Below are positions 1-6,266 of a stretch of DNA of 11,439 nt, piece by piece. Position 1 is the stretch's first letter, and every line of letters starts with the position of its first letter. The translations under genes and the position numbers were made by a program. The stretch comes from Rhodobacter sp. (GTDB lineage: Bacteria > Pseudomonadota > Alphaproteobacteria > Rhodobacterales > Rhodobacteraceae), in the NCBI GenBank assembly GCA_027482795.1, contig JAIXVS010000363.1:1-11439 (forward strand). The letters run 5' to 3'. The notes beneath the pieces were generated by a model. The model did not search any database and had not been told where the DNA came from. It saw only the letters and a program-made list of their open reading frames with translations.

Positions 1-824
1 AATTGCTTACGCTCGGCGGCATAGGAAATGGCCAGCGCCAGCGCGCGGTCGGCGCGGCCAAGGCAGGTGGAGGCCACTTGCAGGCGCGTCGCCCCCAGCC
101 ATTTGCCTGCCACTTCAAAGCCCTTATGCACCTCGCCCAGAACATTCTCGGCGGGGATGCGGCAATCGTCAAATTCCAAAATGCAGTTGGTATAGCCACG
201 ATGCGAGACGTTTTTATACCCCTCGCGCACGGAAAAGCCTTTGGTGCCTTTATCGACGAAAAAGGCAGTAATCAGCTTTTTCGGGCCGCGCGGGGTGTCT
301 TCTTCGCCTGTGGCCATAAAGGCGATGGTAAAGCCTGCTATGTCGGCATGACTGATGAAATGCTTGGTGCCGTTTAGCACAAAATCGCCCCCGTCTTGGC
401 GGGCCGATGCTTTCATGCCGCGCAGGTCAGACCCTGCGCCAGGTTCGGTCATGGCCAAACAATCCCATGTCTCGCCGCGAATGCAGGGCATCAAATACTG
501 CTCGCGCTGCGCCTCGTTGCCAGCCAGCAGAATGTTGGACGGGCGCGCGACGCATGTCCAATGCAGCGCATAATTGGCGCGGCCAAGTTCCTTTTCATAG
601 AGCAGCCACGCCATGGTATCCAATCCTGCGCCGCCCACTTCGGCGGGCATATTGGCAGCGTAAAGCCCTGCTTCCATGGCCTTTTTCTGCACCTCGCGCA
701 CGATTTCCATCGGCAGATGGTTTGTGCGTTCGACCAGCGCTTCGTGCGGGTAAAGTTCGGCTTCCACAAAGGCGCGGGTGGTATCCACGATCATGTGCTG
801 TTCGCTCGTCAGGCCAAAATGCAT
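1..824 (-). CDS. Acyl-CoA dehydrogenase, C-terminus missing (cut by window edge)
   Basis: The first 274 residues of a FAD-dependent acyl-CoA dehydrogenase are visible; the reading frame is open to base 1. Such enzymes introduce an alpha-beta double bond into an acyl-CoA and pass electrons to ETF. The N-terminal helical domain covers about residues 1-120. The beta-domain FAD/substrate motif TEPGAGSD lies at 126-133, followed by NGTKHFIS at 151-158 and the FDDCRIPAENVLGE segment near 218-231. The C-terminal domain with the usual catalytic Glu would lie beyond the edge. The ATG at 824 is one base after the SDR stop (TAACATG) and has an AGGTG-like ribosome site, so it is the fifth gene of the carnitine operon. 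Substrate is unknown. Context makes a carnitine-related thioester (such as gamma-butyrobetainyl-CoA) or an acyl chain released from acylcarnitine possible, but this is inference. The family assignment is firm. Confidence 0.93.
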   Translation of the reverse strand, partial: MHFGLTSEQHMIVDTTRAFVEAELYPHEALVERTNHLPMEIVREVQKKAMEAGLYAANMPAEVGGAGLDTMAWLLYEKELGRANYALHWTCVARPSNILLAGNEAQREQYLMPCIRGETWDCLAMTEPGAGSDLRGMKASARQDGGDFVLNGTKHFISHADIAGFTIAFMATGEEDTPRGPKKLITAFFVDKGTKGFSVREGYKNVSHRGYTNCILEFDDCRIPAENVLGEVHKGFEVAGKWLGATRLQVASTCLGRADRALALAISYAAERKQ

Positions 825-825
825 G

Positions 826-1572
826 TTACACCTGTGGGTCTGGGTTGATGGTAAATCCGTCGATAGTAATAGCTTGGCCCGAAATCAGCCGCCCGCCGTC
901 CGAGGAAAGGAACACCGCCATATTGGCCACGTCCTGTGCATCGACAAGGCTGCGCAGGGCGGTGCCCGATTCGTATCCTGCGCGCACGGCCTGTTCCGTC
1001 ATGCCTTTGGCGGCGGCTTCATCGGCAAAAACGCGGTCGATGCGGGGGCCGTTGACCGAGCCTGGCAGAATGGCGTTGGCGCGGATACCTTGCGCGCCCA
1101 GCTCCATGGCAAGGGTTTTCATCAGCCCGATCACCGCCCATTTCGCCGCCGCATAGGGGCTGCGATAGGGAAAGCCGTAGATGCCTGCGGTGGAAGAGGT
1201 GAACAAAACGCAAGACCCGCGCCGCAGCAGCGGAATGGTGTGTTTGGCAGTAAGAAACGCGCCATCAAGATTGACCGCAAGGCAGTCGCGCCAGCCGTCC
1301 AGCGGCATATCGGCAATGCTGGCGGTTGGCCCTTTGATCCCTGCATTGGCGCAGACCACGTCCAATGTGCCCCATTCGGCAGCGATTTCGGCGGCCAGCG
1401 ATTGCATCTGCCCTTCATCCCGCACATCTGCAAGGCTGGCGCGGTGGGGGCTAGCGGCCACGGCGGTGCCATCCACATCGGTCACCCAAACGCGGTAGCC
1501 AGCTGTGGCAAAGGCATCTGCCATCACCGCGCCGATGCCATTCGCCCCTGCTGTGATAAGGACTGATTTCAT
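826..1572 (-). CDS. Short-chain dehydrogenase/reductase (SDR), carnitine operon
   Basis: A classical SDR of 248 residues, the normal length for the family, expected to be an NAD(P)-dependent cytosolic oxidoreductase. The Rossmann motif TAGANGIG is at 7-14, an acidic D32/D34 after beta-2 suggests NAD preference, NAG is at 76-78, and the catalytic set is N101, S127, Y140 and K144 (YAAAK), with PG at 170-171. The start at 1572 was chosen because its ATG overlaps the TGA of lcdH (ATGA), a sign of translational coupling, and because the Rossmann fold begins at once. A longer in-frame start at 1677 would add 35 residues of non-SDR sequence inside lcdH. Substrate unknown. Since L-carnitine is handled by the neighbouring dehydrogenase, a D-carnitine or beta-hydroxyacyl substrate is a reasonable guess, not shown by sequence. 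Confidence 0.92.
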   Translation of the reverse strand: MKSVLITAGANGIGAVMADAFATAGYRVWVTDVDGTAVAASPHRASLADVRDEGQMQSLAAEIAAEWGTLDVVCANAGIKGPTASIADMPLDGWRDCLAVNLDGAFLTAKHTIPLLRRGSCVLFTSSTAGIYGFPYRSPYAAAKWAVIGLMKTLAMELGAQGIRANAILPGSVNGPRIDRVFADEAAAKGMTEQAVRAGYESGTALRSLVDAQDVANMAVFLSSDGGRLISGQAITIDGFTINPDPQV

Positions 1573-3032
1573 GTTTTTTGCCCAATGGCGCGGCCAGCGC
1601 CTTCGGGTGCAGGCAGGTTTGCGTGGGCAGCGACCAGCGGCATTAGCTGCGCCAAAACCTGCGGCGCGGCGGGGCAAGTTTTACCCGCTTTCATATCCAC
1701 ATGCAGGCACATTTGTTCGACCGTGGCCAGCAGGTCATCGCCGCGCATAATGCGCACGAACACGCGGATGCGCTTTTCATCAGCTGACAGGATTTGCAGG
1801 GTGCAGGTCAGCCGATCGCCCAATTTCCCTTCGCCCAAATGGCGGATGTGGGTTTCGGCGGTGTAATAGCTGTGCCCGCCGCCCACATAATCCATTCCCG
1901 CGCCAATCAGCCGCAGGAAATTGTCCACCGCTTCGGAATTGGCAAACAGATAGCGGCTTTCTGTCATATGGCCGTTATAGTCGATCCACGCGGGCAGCAC
2001 TTGCAGATGGGCCATGACCAGTGGTTCGGATTTCGGCCCCATATCGGTTTGCGCGTGAAACGTGGCCGCGCGGGCTGCGTCATGATCGCGCAAGACCTTG
2101 CCCGCGCCCCAGTTGCGGTCTTTCAACGTGCGCAGAAAGCCGACGAGGTTTTGATCGCGGATGCGTTCCAATTCGCGGATGGTATACATGCCTGATTGCG
2201 CGTCAGACTGGCCTGCCACCAGATCAACCAGTTCTTCGTTAAACTCGGGCACGTCCATCAGTTTTGACCACGGCCATTTTAGGGTGGGGCCGAATTGGGC
2301 CATAAAGTGGCGCATCCCCGCCTCGCCCCCCGCGATGCGGTAGGTTTCAAACAGGCCCATTTGCCCCCAGCGCAGGCCAAAACCCATGCGGATGGCCTCG
2401 TCAATTTCTGTCGTCGTGGCGATGCCGTCTTTCAGCATCCACAAGGCTTCGCGCCAAACTGCCTCAAGGAACCGATTGCCGATAAAGGCATCGATTTCGT
2501 GGCGGATCACCAGCGGGAACATGCCGATGTCTTTCATAATTTGCACGGTGCGTTCCACCACTTCGGGCGAGTTCGCGGGGCTCCCTGAGATTTCAGACAG
2601 GGGCAGCAGGTAGACGGGGTTGAACGGGTGGGCGACGATGATGTTGGCAGGGTTCGGCGCGCCTGCCTGCAAATCGGTGGCTTTAAAGCCAGAAGTCGAA
2701 GATCCGATCAGCACATCGGGATTGGCCTGCTGAAGCTGCGCATAGACGCGCTGTTTGAGTTCGATGCGCTCGGATACGGATTCTTGCACATATTCCGCGC
2801 CTTCGACAGCCTCGCCAATTGTGCCATGAAAAGTCAGCGTTCCTTCGGGCGGCATCGGCACATCGGATAGGGCAGGCAGGGCAAGGCGGGCGTTGGCCAT
2901 AACGGCGGCGATTTTGCGTTCTGCCTCTGGGTCGGGGTCGAACACGCCCACATCCCAGCCGTTCAGCAAAAACCGCGCCGCCCAACCGCCGCCAATAACC
3001 CCACCGCCAATAATCGCTGCCTTACGTGCCAT
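1569..3032 (-). CDS. lcdH: L-carnitine dehydrogenase fused to betainyl-CoA-type hot-dog thioesterase
   Basis: A 487-residue two-domain protein. Residues 1-190 form a 3-hydroxyacyl-CoA-dehydrogenase-like NAD domain with the dinucleotide motif GGGVIGGGW (9-17), an SSTSGF segment (111-116), the catalytic HPFNPV (His135), E147 and N186 in FIGNRF. Residues 190-320 are the C-terminal helical domain. After a linker, about 335-450 is a hot-dog thioesterase fold with WIDYNGHMTESRY (349-361; Asp351 is the likely catalytic acid). Known carnitine dehydrogenases of Pseudomonas (CdhA) are about 320 residues and are followed by a separate thioesterase, CdhB; here both are in one chain, a form known from alphaproteobacteria. 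Expected roles are NAD-dependent oxidation of L-carnitine to 3-dehydrocarnitine and hydrolysis of betainyl-CoA to glycine betaine and CoA. The ATG at 3032 lies 9 bases after the lipocalin stop, with AGGGG about 6 bases upstream; its stop overlaps the SDR start. Confidence 0.92.
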   Translation of the reverse strand: MARKAAIIGGGVIGGGWAARFLLNGWDVGVFDPDPEAERKIAAVMANARLALPALSDVPMPPEGTLTFHGTIGEAVEGAEYVQESVSERIELKQRVYAQLQQANPDVLIGSSTSGFKATDLQAGAPNPANIIVAHPFNPVYLLPLSEISGSPANSPEVVERTVQIMKDIGMFPLVIRHEIDAFIGNRFLEAVWREALWMLKDGIATTTEIDEAIRMGFGLRWGQMGLFETYRIAGGEAGMRHFMAQFGPTLKWPWSKLMDVPEFNEELVDLVAGQSDAQSGMYTIRELERIRDQNLVGFLRTLKDRNWGAGKVLRDHDAARAATFHAQTDMGPKSEPLVMAHLQVLPAWIDYNGHMTESRYLFANSEAVDNFLRLIGAGMDYVGGGHSYYTAETHIRHLGEGKLGDRLTCTLQILSADEKRIRVFVRIMRGDDLLATVEQMCLHVDMKAGKTCPAAPQVLAQLMPLVAAHANLPAPEGAGRAIGQKT

Positions 3033-3041
3033 TTCCCGCCC

Positions 3042-3563
3042 CTAGTGCTGAACCCATTCCAGTTGGGTTGTGTCATATCCATTTGCCGCAAATACGCCCA
3101 GCGCGCGGTCTGTATCGGCCTTAGAAAGCGTTGGCTTTCGCGCCAAAATCCAGCCAAAGCCGCCCTTTGGCGCGCCCACCACGGCCATGGAATAATTGGA
3201 TTTCACATCCAAAACCCAATAATCCCCTGCGGCGATTGCGCCCAGCCACGGCACGAAAGTGACCTTTAGCTTGGCACTGTCCACCACCCAAGCCTTGCCT
3301 TCGATAGCCTCGGTCGCGCCGTCTTTGGTGCAAGAGTTCACCACAGAAATATCGCCATCGTCCCGCATCGCATAGGTGGCGGTGACATTGGTGCAGCCCG
3401 CCTCGAACCGATTGGGAAAGCGGGCGATTTCGTACCAAGTGCCAAGGTAGCGGTTTAGATCGACCTCTGGGGCCACCGTCATGGCAACAGAGGCATCGCG
3501 CACATCGGCCTGTGCGGCAATGGGCAGCGCCAGCAGGGCGGCAAGGGTTAGGGATTTAAGCAT
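3042..3563 (-). CDS. Secreted bacterial lipocalin (Blc-like), periplasmic
   Basis: A 173-residue protein with a Sec signal peptide: MLKSLTLAALLALPIAAQA, likely cut after AQA at residue 19. There is no lipobox Cys, so unlike E. coli Blc it is probably soluble in the periplasm and not an outer-membrane lipoprotein. The lipocalin signature RYLGTWYEIARFPNRFE runs 38-54 (G41, W43); later family segments are YWVLDVKSNYSMAVVGAP (115-132) and WILAR with R142 (138-142), and the end WVQH resembles Blc. C57 and C78 could form a disulfide. Lipocalins bind lipids or other small hydrophobic ligands in a beta-barrel. The gene sits between cdhC (6-base gap) and lcdH (9-base gap), with GAGG 9 bases before its ATG inside the end of cdhC, so it is an integral operon member. 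A role in binding acylcarnitine, lysolipid or fatty acid is conceivable but untested. Confidence 0.92.
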   Translation of the reverse strand: MLKSLTLAALLALPIAAQADVRDASVAMTVAPEVDLNRYLGTWYEIARFPNRFEAGCTNVTATYAMRDDGDISVVNSCTKDGATEAIEGKAWVVDSAKLKVTFVPWLGAIAAGDYWVLDVKSNYSMAVVGAPKGGFGWILARKPTLSKADTDRALGVFAANGYDTTQLEWVQH

Positions 3564-3569
3564 ATTGGA

Positions 3570-4484
3570 TTACCTCGGCAAGGGCGCGCGCTTTTCCAGT
3601 TTCAGCTTGGCCCGCACCTCGGCAGGGGTAATCACACGCGCGCCAAGGTTCGAGATTATGCTGACAGCCCGTTCAACCAGCTGGGCATTGGTGGCCAAAA
3701 CGCCCTTGTCCAACCAAAGGTTATCTTCCAGCCCCACGCGCACATTGCCGCCCGCCAAAACCGCCGCCGCCACATAGGGCATTTGGCCCCGGCCAATGGC
3801 AAAGGCGCTCCACATCCAATGGGCGGGCACGTTGTTGACCATGGCCATAAAGGTGTTCAGATCATCGGGCGCGCCCCACGGCACGCCCATGCACAGCTGC
3901 ACCAAAACGGGGTCAGGGATGATGCCTTCGGTTGCCAGTTGTTTGGCAAACCACAGATGGCCCGTATCAAACGCCTCAATTTCAATGCGCGTGCCCGATG
4001 CGACCATGCGCGCGGCCATATCCCGCAAAAGGCCAGGGGTGTTGACCATCACATAATCGGCCTCGTTGAAATTCATCGTGCCGCAATCAAGGGTGCAAAT
4101 TTCGGGGCGGCAGTCCACCACATGGGCCACACGTTCGGTCGCCCCCGCCATATCAGATTTGGCCGACATGCGGTTCATCGCCTCGGTCCCGTCAAATAGC
4201 ATATCCCCGCCCATGCCAGCGGTTAGGTTCAAGACCACATCGGTGCCGCTATCGCGAATACGCTCGGTCACCTCGCGGTACAGCGCGCCATCGCGGCTGG
4301 GTTTGCCTGTTTCAGGGTCGCGCACGTGGCAATGCACCACGGCGGCCCCTGCTTTGGCGGCGTCAATGGCCGATGCTGCAATTTGCGCAGGGCTGCGGGG
4401 TACATGCGGGCTGCGGTCTTGCGTGCCGCCCGACCCTGTCACGGCGCAGGTGATAAAAACTTCGCGGTTCATGGCAAGTGGCAT
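3570..4484 (-). CDS. cdhC: Beta-keto acid cleavage enzyme (BKACE, DUF849), 3-dehydrocarnitine type
   Basis: A 304-residue member of the BKACE family (formerly DUF849), TIM-barrel metal enzymes that use acetyl-CoA to cleave beta-keto acids. In carnitine loci the reaction is 3-dehydrocarnitine + acetyl-CoA to betainyl-CoA + acetoacetate. Visible features are FITCAVTGSGG (10-20), the metal-binding HCHVRDPETG (51-60; His51, His53), NLTAGMGGD (86-94), and the late VGLEDNLW with Glu253 (250-257), all in the expected order; length is normal. The substrate choice rests on neighbours (lcdH, cdhR-type regulator), because BKACE members act on several keto acids. The ATG at 4484 was chosen over one at 4514 because a good GGGAG site lies 6 bases upstream and homologous proteins begin close to the ITCAVTG strand. 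It is the first gene of the leftward operon, facing the regulator. Confidence 0.9.
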   Translation of the reverse strand: MPLAMNREVFITCAVTGSGGTQDRSPHVPRSPAQIAASAIDAAKAGAAVVHCHVRDPETGKPSRDGALYREVTERIRDSGTDVVLNLTAGMGGDMLFDGTEAMNRMSAKSDMAGATERVAHVVDCRPEICTLDCGTMNFNEADYVMVNTPGLLRDMAARMVASGTRIEIEAFDTGHLWFAKQLATEGIIPDPVLVQLCMGVPWGAPDDLNTFMAMVNNVPAHWMWSAFAIGRGQMPYVAAAVLAGGNVRVGLEDNLWLDKGVLATNAQLVERAVSIISNLGARVITPAEVRAKLKLEKRAPLPR

Positions 4485-4489
4485 GGCAT

Positions 4490-4495
4490 TCTCCC
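4490..4495 (-). promoter_or_regulatory. Ribosome binding site that fixes the cdhC start
   Basis: GGGAGA on the minus strand, ending 5 bases before the ATG at 4484. It favours that start over the longer in-frame ATG at 4514, whose upstream bases contain no comparable site. Confidence 0.65.
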
Positions 4496-4519
4496 TAAGC
4501 TGCCTTCCCAGCATAAGCC

Positions 4520-4539
4520 GCTTGCAGGGCCATGCTTGC
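4520..4539. repeat. GCTTGC direct repeat, candidate operator for the CdhR-type regulator
   Basis: GCTTGC occurs at 4520-4525 and again at 4534-4539, with start points 14 bases apart. AraC-family proteins often bind direct repeats with two helix-turn-helix units, and this pair sits between the divergent genes, overlapping the possible -35 of the regulator. A six-base repeat in a GC-rich region can arise by chance, so this is only a candidate. Confidence 0.3.
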
Positions 4540-4556
4540 CCGTTTACGAAACAGAT

Positions 4557-5531
4557 ATGACAAAAAGCGAAACAATTTTTGCCCCCGCAACCGCGCCCCT
4601 GACGCTGGCGATTTTGGTGCTGCCGCAGTCGTCTATCTTAGAGGTCGCCTCGACGCTTGACCCAATGCGCGCAGCCAACCGCCATTTGGGGCGCGACGCT
4701 TATCGCTGGCGTATCGTCTCGCCCGATGGGGCGGCGGTGCCGCTGACCTGCGGTATCGAGCTGCCCAGCCATGGCGGGCTGGCGCAGGCCAAAGGGGCCG
4801 ATGCGCTGGTGGTGATCGCAGGCTTTGCCCAGTGGCAGGGCGCGGGGCGCGATGTGATCCGCGATCTGGCGCGTATGGGGCCGCGCTTTGCCGCCATCGG
4901 CGGGATTGATGCAGGCGCATGGGTGCTGGCGCGGGCGGGTCTGCTGGGCGGCTACCGCGCCACGGTGCATTGGGAAGATGCCGAAGATTTCGCCGCCGCC
5001 CATCCTGAAACAGAAGTTGTCCCTGACCGTTTCGTGATTGATCGCAACCGCTTTACCGCAGGCGGCGCGGCCCCCGCTGCCGACTTGATGCTGCATCTGA
5101 TCCGCGCGCGCCATGGCGCGGCTTTGGCCCTGCAAGTGGCGGCAAGTTTCATCACATCTGCCCGCGCGGGGGGCGAGCCGCAAGTGGCGCAAAGCGCCGC
5201 CCGTCCGCCGCCTGATCTGCGGCTAGACCCGCGCGTATCCAGCGCTATTGCGCGGATGGAGGCGCGGCTGGACAGCCCCGAACATGCCGCCGCAATCGCC
5301 CGCCACTGCGGGCTAACGGCCCGCAGGTTAGAACAGCTTTTTCAAACGGCCCTGGGGGTTAGCCCAGCCGCCTATGGCCAATCTTTGCGGTTGCAAGCCG
5401 CCAAGCGGATGGTGACCGACACGCGCCACCCTTTGGCCGAAGTGGCGCTGCGCTGCGGCTTCGCCTCCGCCTCAAGCCTATCGCGCGCATTCCAGCGCCA
5501 GTATGGAAAACCGCCCAGTCAGATGCGTTAG
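4557..5531 (+). CDS. cdhR: GlxA/CdhR-type AraC-family transcriptional regulator
   Basis: A 324-residue regulator. Residues 14-190 form a class I glutamine amidotransferase-like (DJ-1/PfpI) ligand-sensing domain, with GGIDAGAWVLARAGLLGG at 115-132 and the ATVHWED segment at 135-141; the usual nucleophile position holds no Cys, as in other GlxA-type regulators. Residues 225-324 carry two helix-turn-helix units typical of AraC proteins, including HCGLTARRLEQLFQ and the signature ALRCGFASASSLSRAFQRQYG (297-317). In Pseudomonas, CdhR of this architecture activates carnitine catabolism genes; divergent placement next to cdhC and lcdH supports the same role with carnitine as inducer. The ATG at 4557 was preferred because upstream in-frame codons run into cdhC. 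It lacks a clear ribosome site, so the transcript may be leaderless. The specific ligand is inference. Confidence 0.88.
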   Translation: MTKSETIFAPATAPLTLAILVLPQSSILEVASTLDPMRAANRHLGRDAYRWRIVSPDGAAVPLTCGIELPSHGGLAQAKGADALVVIAGFAQWQGAGRDVIRDLARMGPRFAAIGGIDAGAWVLARAGLLGGYRATVHWEDAEDFAAAHPETEVVPDRFVIDRNRFTAGGAAPAADLMLHLIRARHGAALALQVAASFITSARAGGEPQVAQSAARPPPDLRLDPRVSSAIARMEARLDSPEHAAAIARHCGLTARRLEQLFQTALGVSPAAYGQSLRLQAAKRMVTDTRHPLAEVALRCGFASASSLSRAFQRQYGKPPSQMR

Positions 5532-5540
5532 GCAAAGACG

Positions 5541-5553
5541 CCTTCGGCGAAGG
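5541..5553 (+). terminator. Small hairpin after cdhR, possible terminator
   Basis: CCTTC (5541-5545), loop GGC, GAAGG (5549-5553), followed by TATTTAA, starting 9 bases after the regulator stop. The stem is short (5 bp) and the T run is broken, so it is a weak intrinsic terminator at best. It overlaps the left edge of the large palindrome, and the two structures cannot both form fully. Confidence 0.4.
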
Positions 5554-5598
5554 TATTTAAGCCAAAATGAAAGCACTTTCACTTTGGTCAAAATACCT
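5551..5598. repeat. 48-bp imperfect palindrome between convergent genes
   Basis: The arms are 5551-5573 and 5576-5598 (23 bases each), separated by the dinucleotide CA. They match at 19 of 23 positions: AGGTATTT at the outer ends, then CCAAA, then TGAAAG near the centre, with mismatches grouped at arm positions 9-11 and 17. It lies between the end of the + strand regulator and the end of the minus strand operon, so it could stop transcription from both sides. Its form also resembles dispersed intergenic repeats of Rhodobacteraceae; that comparison is from memory. Confidence 0.6.
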
Positions 5599-5615
5599 CG
5601 GGGGTGAGCGCAGCG

Positions 5616-5631
5616 AGGGGGCTGGCCCCCT
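5616..5631. terminator. GC-rich hairpin just downstream of the YdeI-like gene
   Basis: AGGGGGC (5616-5622), loop TG, GCCCCCT (5625-5631): a perfect 7-bp stem with a two-base loop, two bases from the stop codon of the leftward gene. A second pair of arms, CCTCG (5596-5600) and CGAGG (5614-5618), surrounds the GGGGTGAGCGCAG spacer. There is no T run, so this is a stable RNA 3' structure more than a textbook intrinsic terminator. Confidence 0.45.
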
Positions 5632-5633
5632 GG

Positions 5634-6266
5634 CTACCGTTCTAGCGCGCCCTTACCTGCCAGAATCTTATCCCGCGCGCGGGCGATGCGGGCAACCCGT
5701 GTGGCGGGGTTTTGGGTGGTGTTCAGATGAAAGGCCCATGATTTTTGCCGACCTGGGGTGAGGGCAGCGAAAGCCTCGGCGAGTTCCGCGTCACAATCCA
5801 AGGCTTCGATCAGTTCGGGCGGCATCTCCACCTCGCGAGGGGTCTTTTCAGGCAAAATGCCTGTCGATGCATAGCCCATCGCCTCGGCCAGATAGGCTTT
5901 GATGATAGCTGCTTTTTCGGCCACTTCGGAAGGGCTGCGAAAGCAGATCATATCTGGGTTTTGTGTGTTTGGCCCCTGCTTTTCCAAAACGCCTTCAGGG
6001 TCGCTCAGCAGGGCGGCGTTGAAGAATGTCAGCCGCATATCGCCGCGATGCGCGCCGAAAATGGCGATGTTGCGGCCCGCAAAGATATAGGTGGGATGGC
6101 CCCATTTTGCGACCTCGGTCAACCCCGCGCCAAGGCACAGCGCGCGCAATTCGGCCAGCCCCGCCGCCCAAAGTCTTGCCGAGCAGTCAGGCGTGGCAAA
6201 GCGGTTGCAGCGCCCGCAGCCATCGCGGAAAAACACGTCAGGATCGGTGATCATCGCGCGTTCCAT
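5634..6266 (-). CDS. YdeI/OmdA-family protein with DUF1801-like domain and Cys-rich N-terminus
   Basis: A 210-residue protein of unknown biochemical role. Residues about 30-130 resemble the DUF1801/YdhG fold (EVAKWGHPTYIFAGRNIAIF at 51-70, RLTFFNAALL at 78-87). Residues 145-205 match the OmdA/YdeI C-terminal region, with PPELIEAL at 149-156 and ALTPGRQKSWAFHLN at 168-182, ending in RARDKILAGKG. A short N-terminal segment carries C17, C20 and C28 (GCGRCNRFATPDC), which could bind a metal or form disulfides. No signal peptide or membrane segment is seen, so it is probably cytosolic. Its ATG overlaps the stop of the peptidase gene by one base (TAATG), making it the last gene of the leftward operon. 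YdeI-type proteins have been linked to stress and antimicrobial-peptide tolerance in enterobacteria; that role cannot be assumed here. Confidence 0.85.
   Translation of the reverse strand: MERAMITDPDVFFRDGCGRCNRFATPDCSARLWAAGLAELRALCLGAGLTEVAKWGHPTYIFAGRNIAIFGAHRGDMRLTFFNAALLSDPEGVLEKQGPNTQNPDMICFRSPSEVAEKAAIIKAYLAEAMGYASTGILPEKTPREVEMPPELIEALDCDAELAEAFAALTPGRQKSWAFHLNTTQNPATRVARIARARDKILAGKGALER

Larger units (their letters stand above)
4485..4556. promoter_or_regulatory. Divergent promoter region between cdhC and cdhR
   Basis: A 72-bp gap between two divergent starts; it must hold the promoter of the leftward carnitine operon and that of the regulator. On the + strand a weak sigma70-like pair can be read: TTGCAG (4522-4527), a 17-base spacer, and TACGAA (4545-4550), each matching consensus at only 3 of 6 positions. 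Transcription from it would begin at or next to the regulator ATG at 4557. I could not find a convincing -35/-10 pair for the minus strand, which fits a promoter that depends on an activator. The region is certain; the boxes are tentative. Confidence 0.5.

Noticed and set aside
407..1156. Open frame of 249 codons on the + strand, and another at 778-1566
   Set aside because: Both lie opposite the acyl-CoA dehydrogenase and SDR genes, whose motifs are unmistakable; their translations are Arg/Pro/Ala-rich with no recognisable domain.
1573..1677. N-terminal extension of the SDR from an ATG at 1677
   Set aside because: The added residues lie within the lcdH coding region and are not SDR-like; the Rossmann motif starts right after the ATG at 1572.
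3042..3563. Lipocalin as an outer-membrane lipoprotein like E. coli Blc
   Set aside because: There is no Cys at the signal-peptide cleavage site; the sequence AQA-D fits signal peptidase I.
4485..4514. Longer start of cdhC at 4514
   Set aside because: The ATG at 4484 has a well-spaced GGGAG site; the upstream one has none.
4326..4556. Longer start of the regulator inside cdhC
   Set aside because: The added residues are the antisense of cdhC codons, and the DJ-1-like domain begins shortly after the ATG at 4557.
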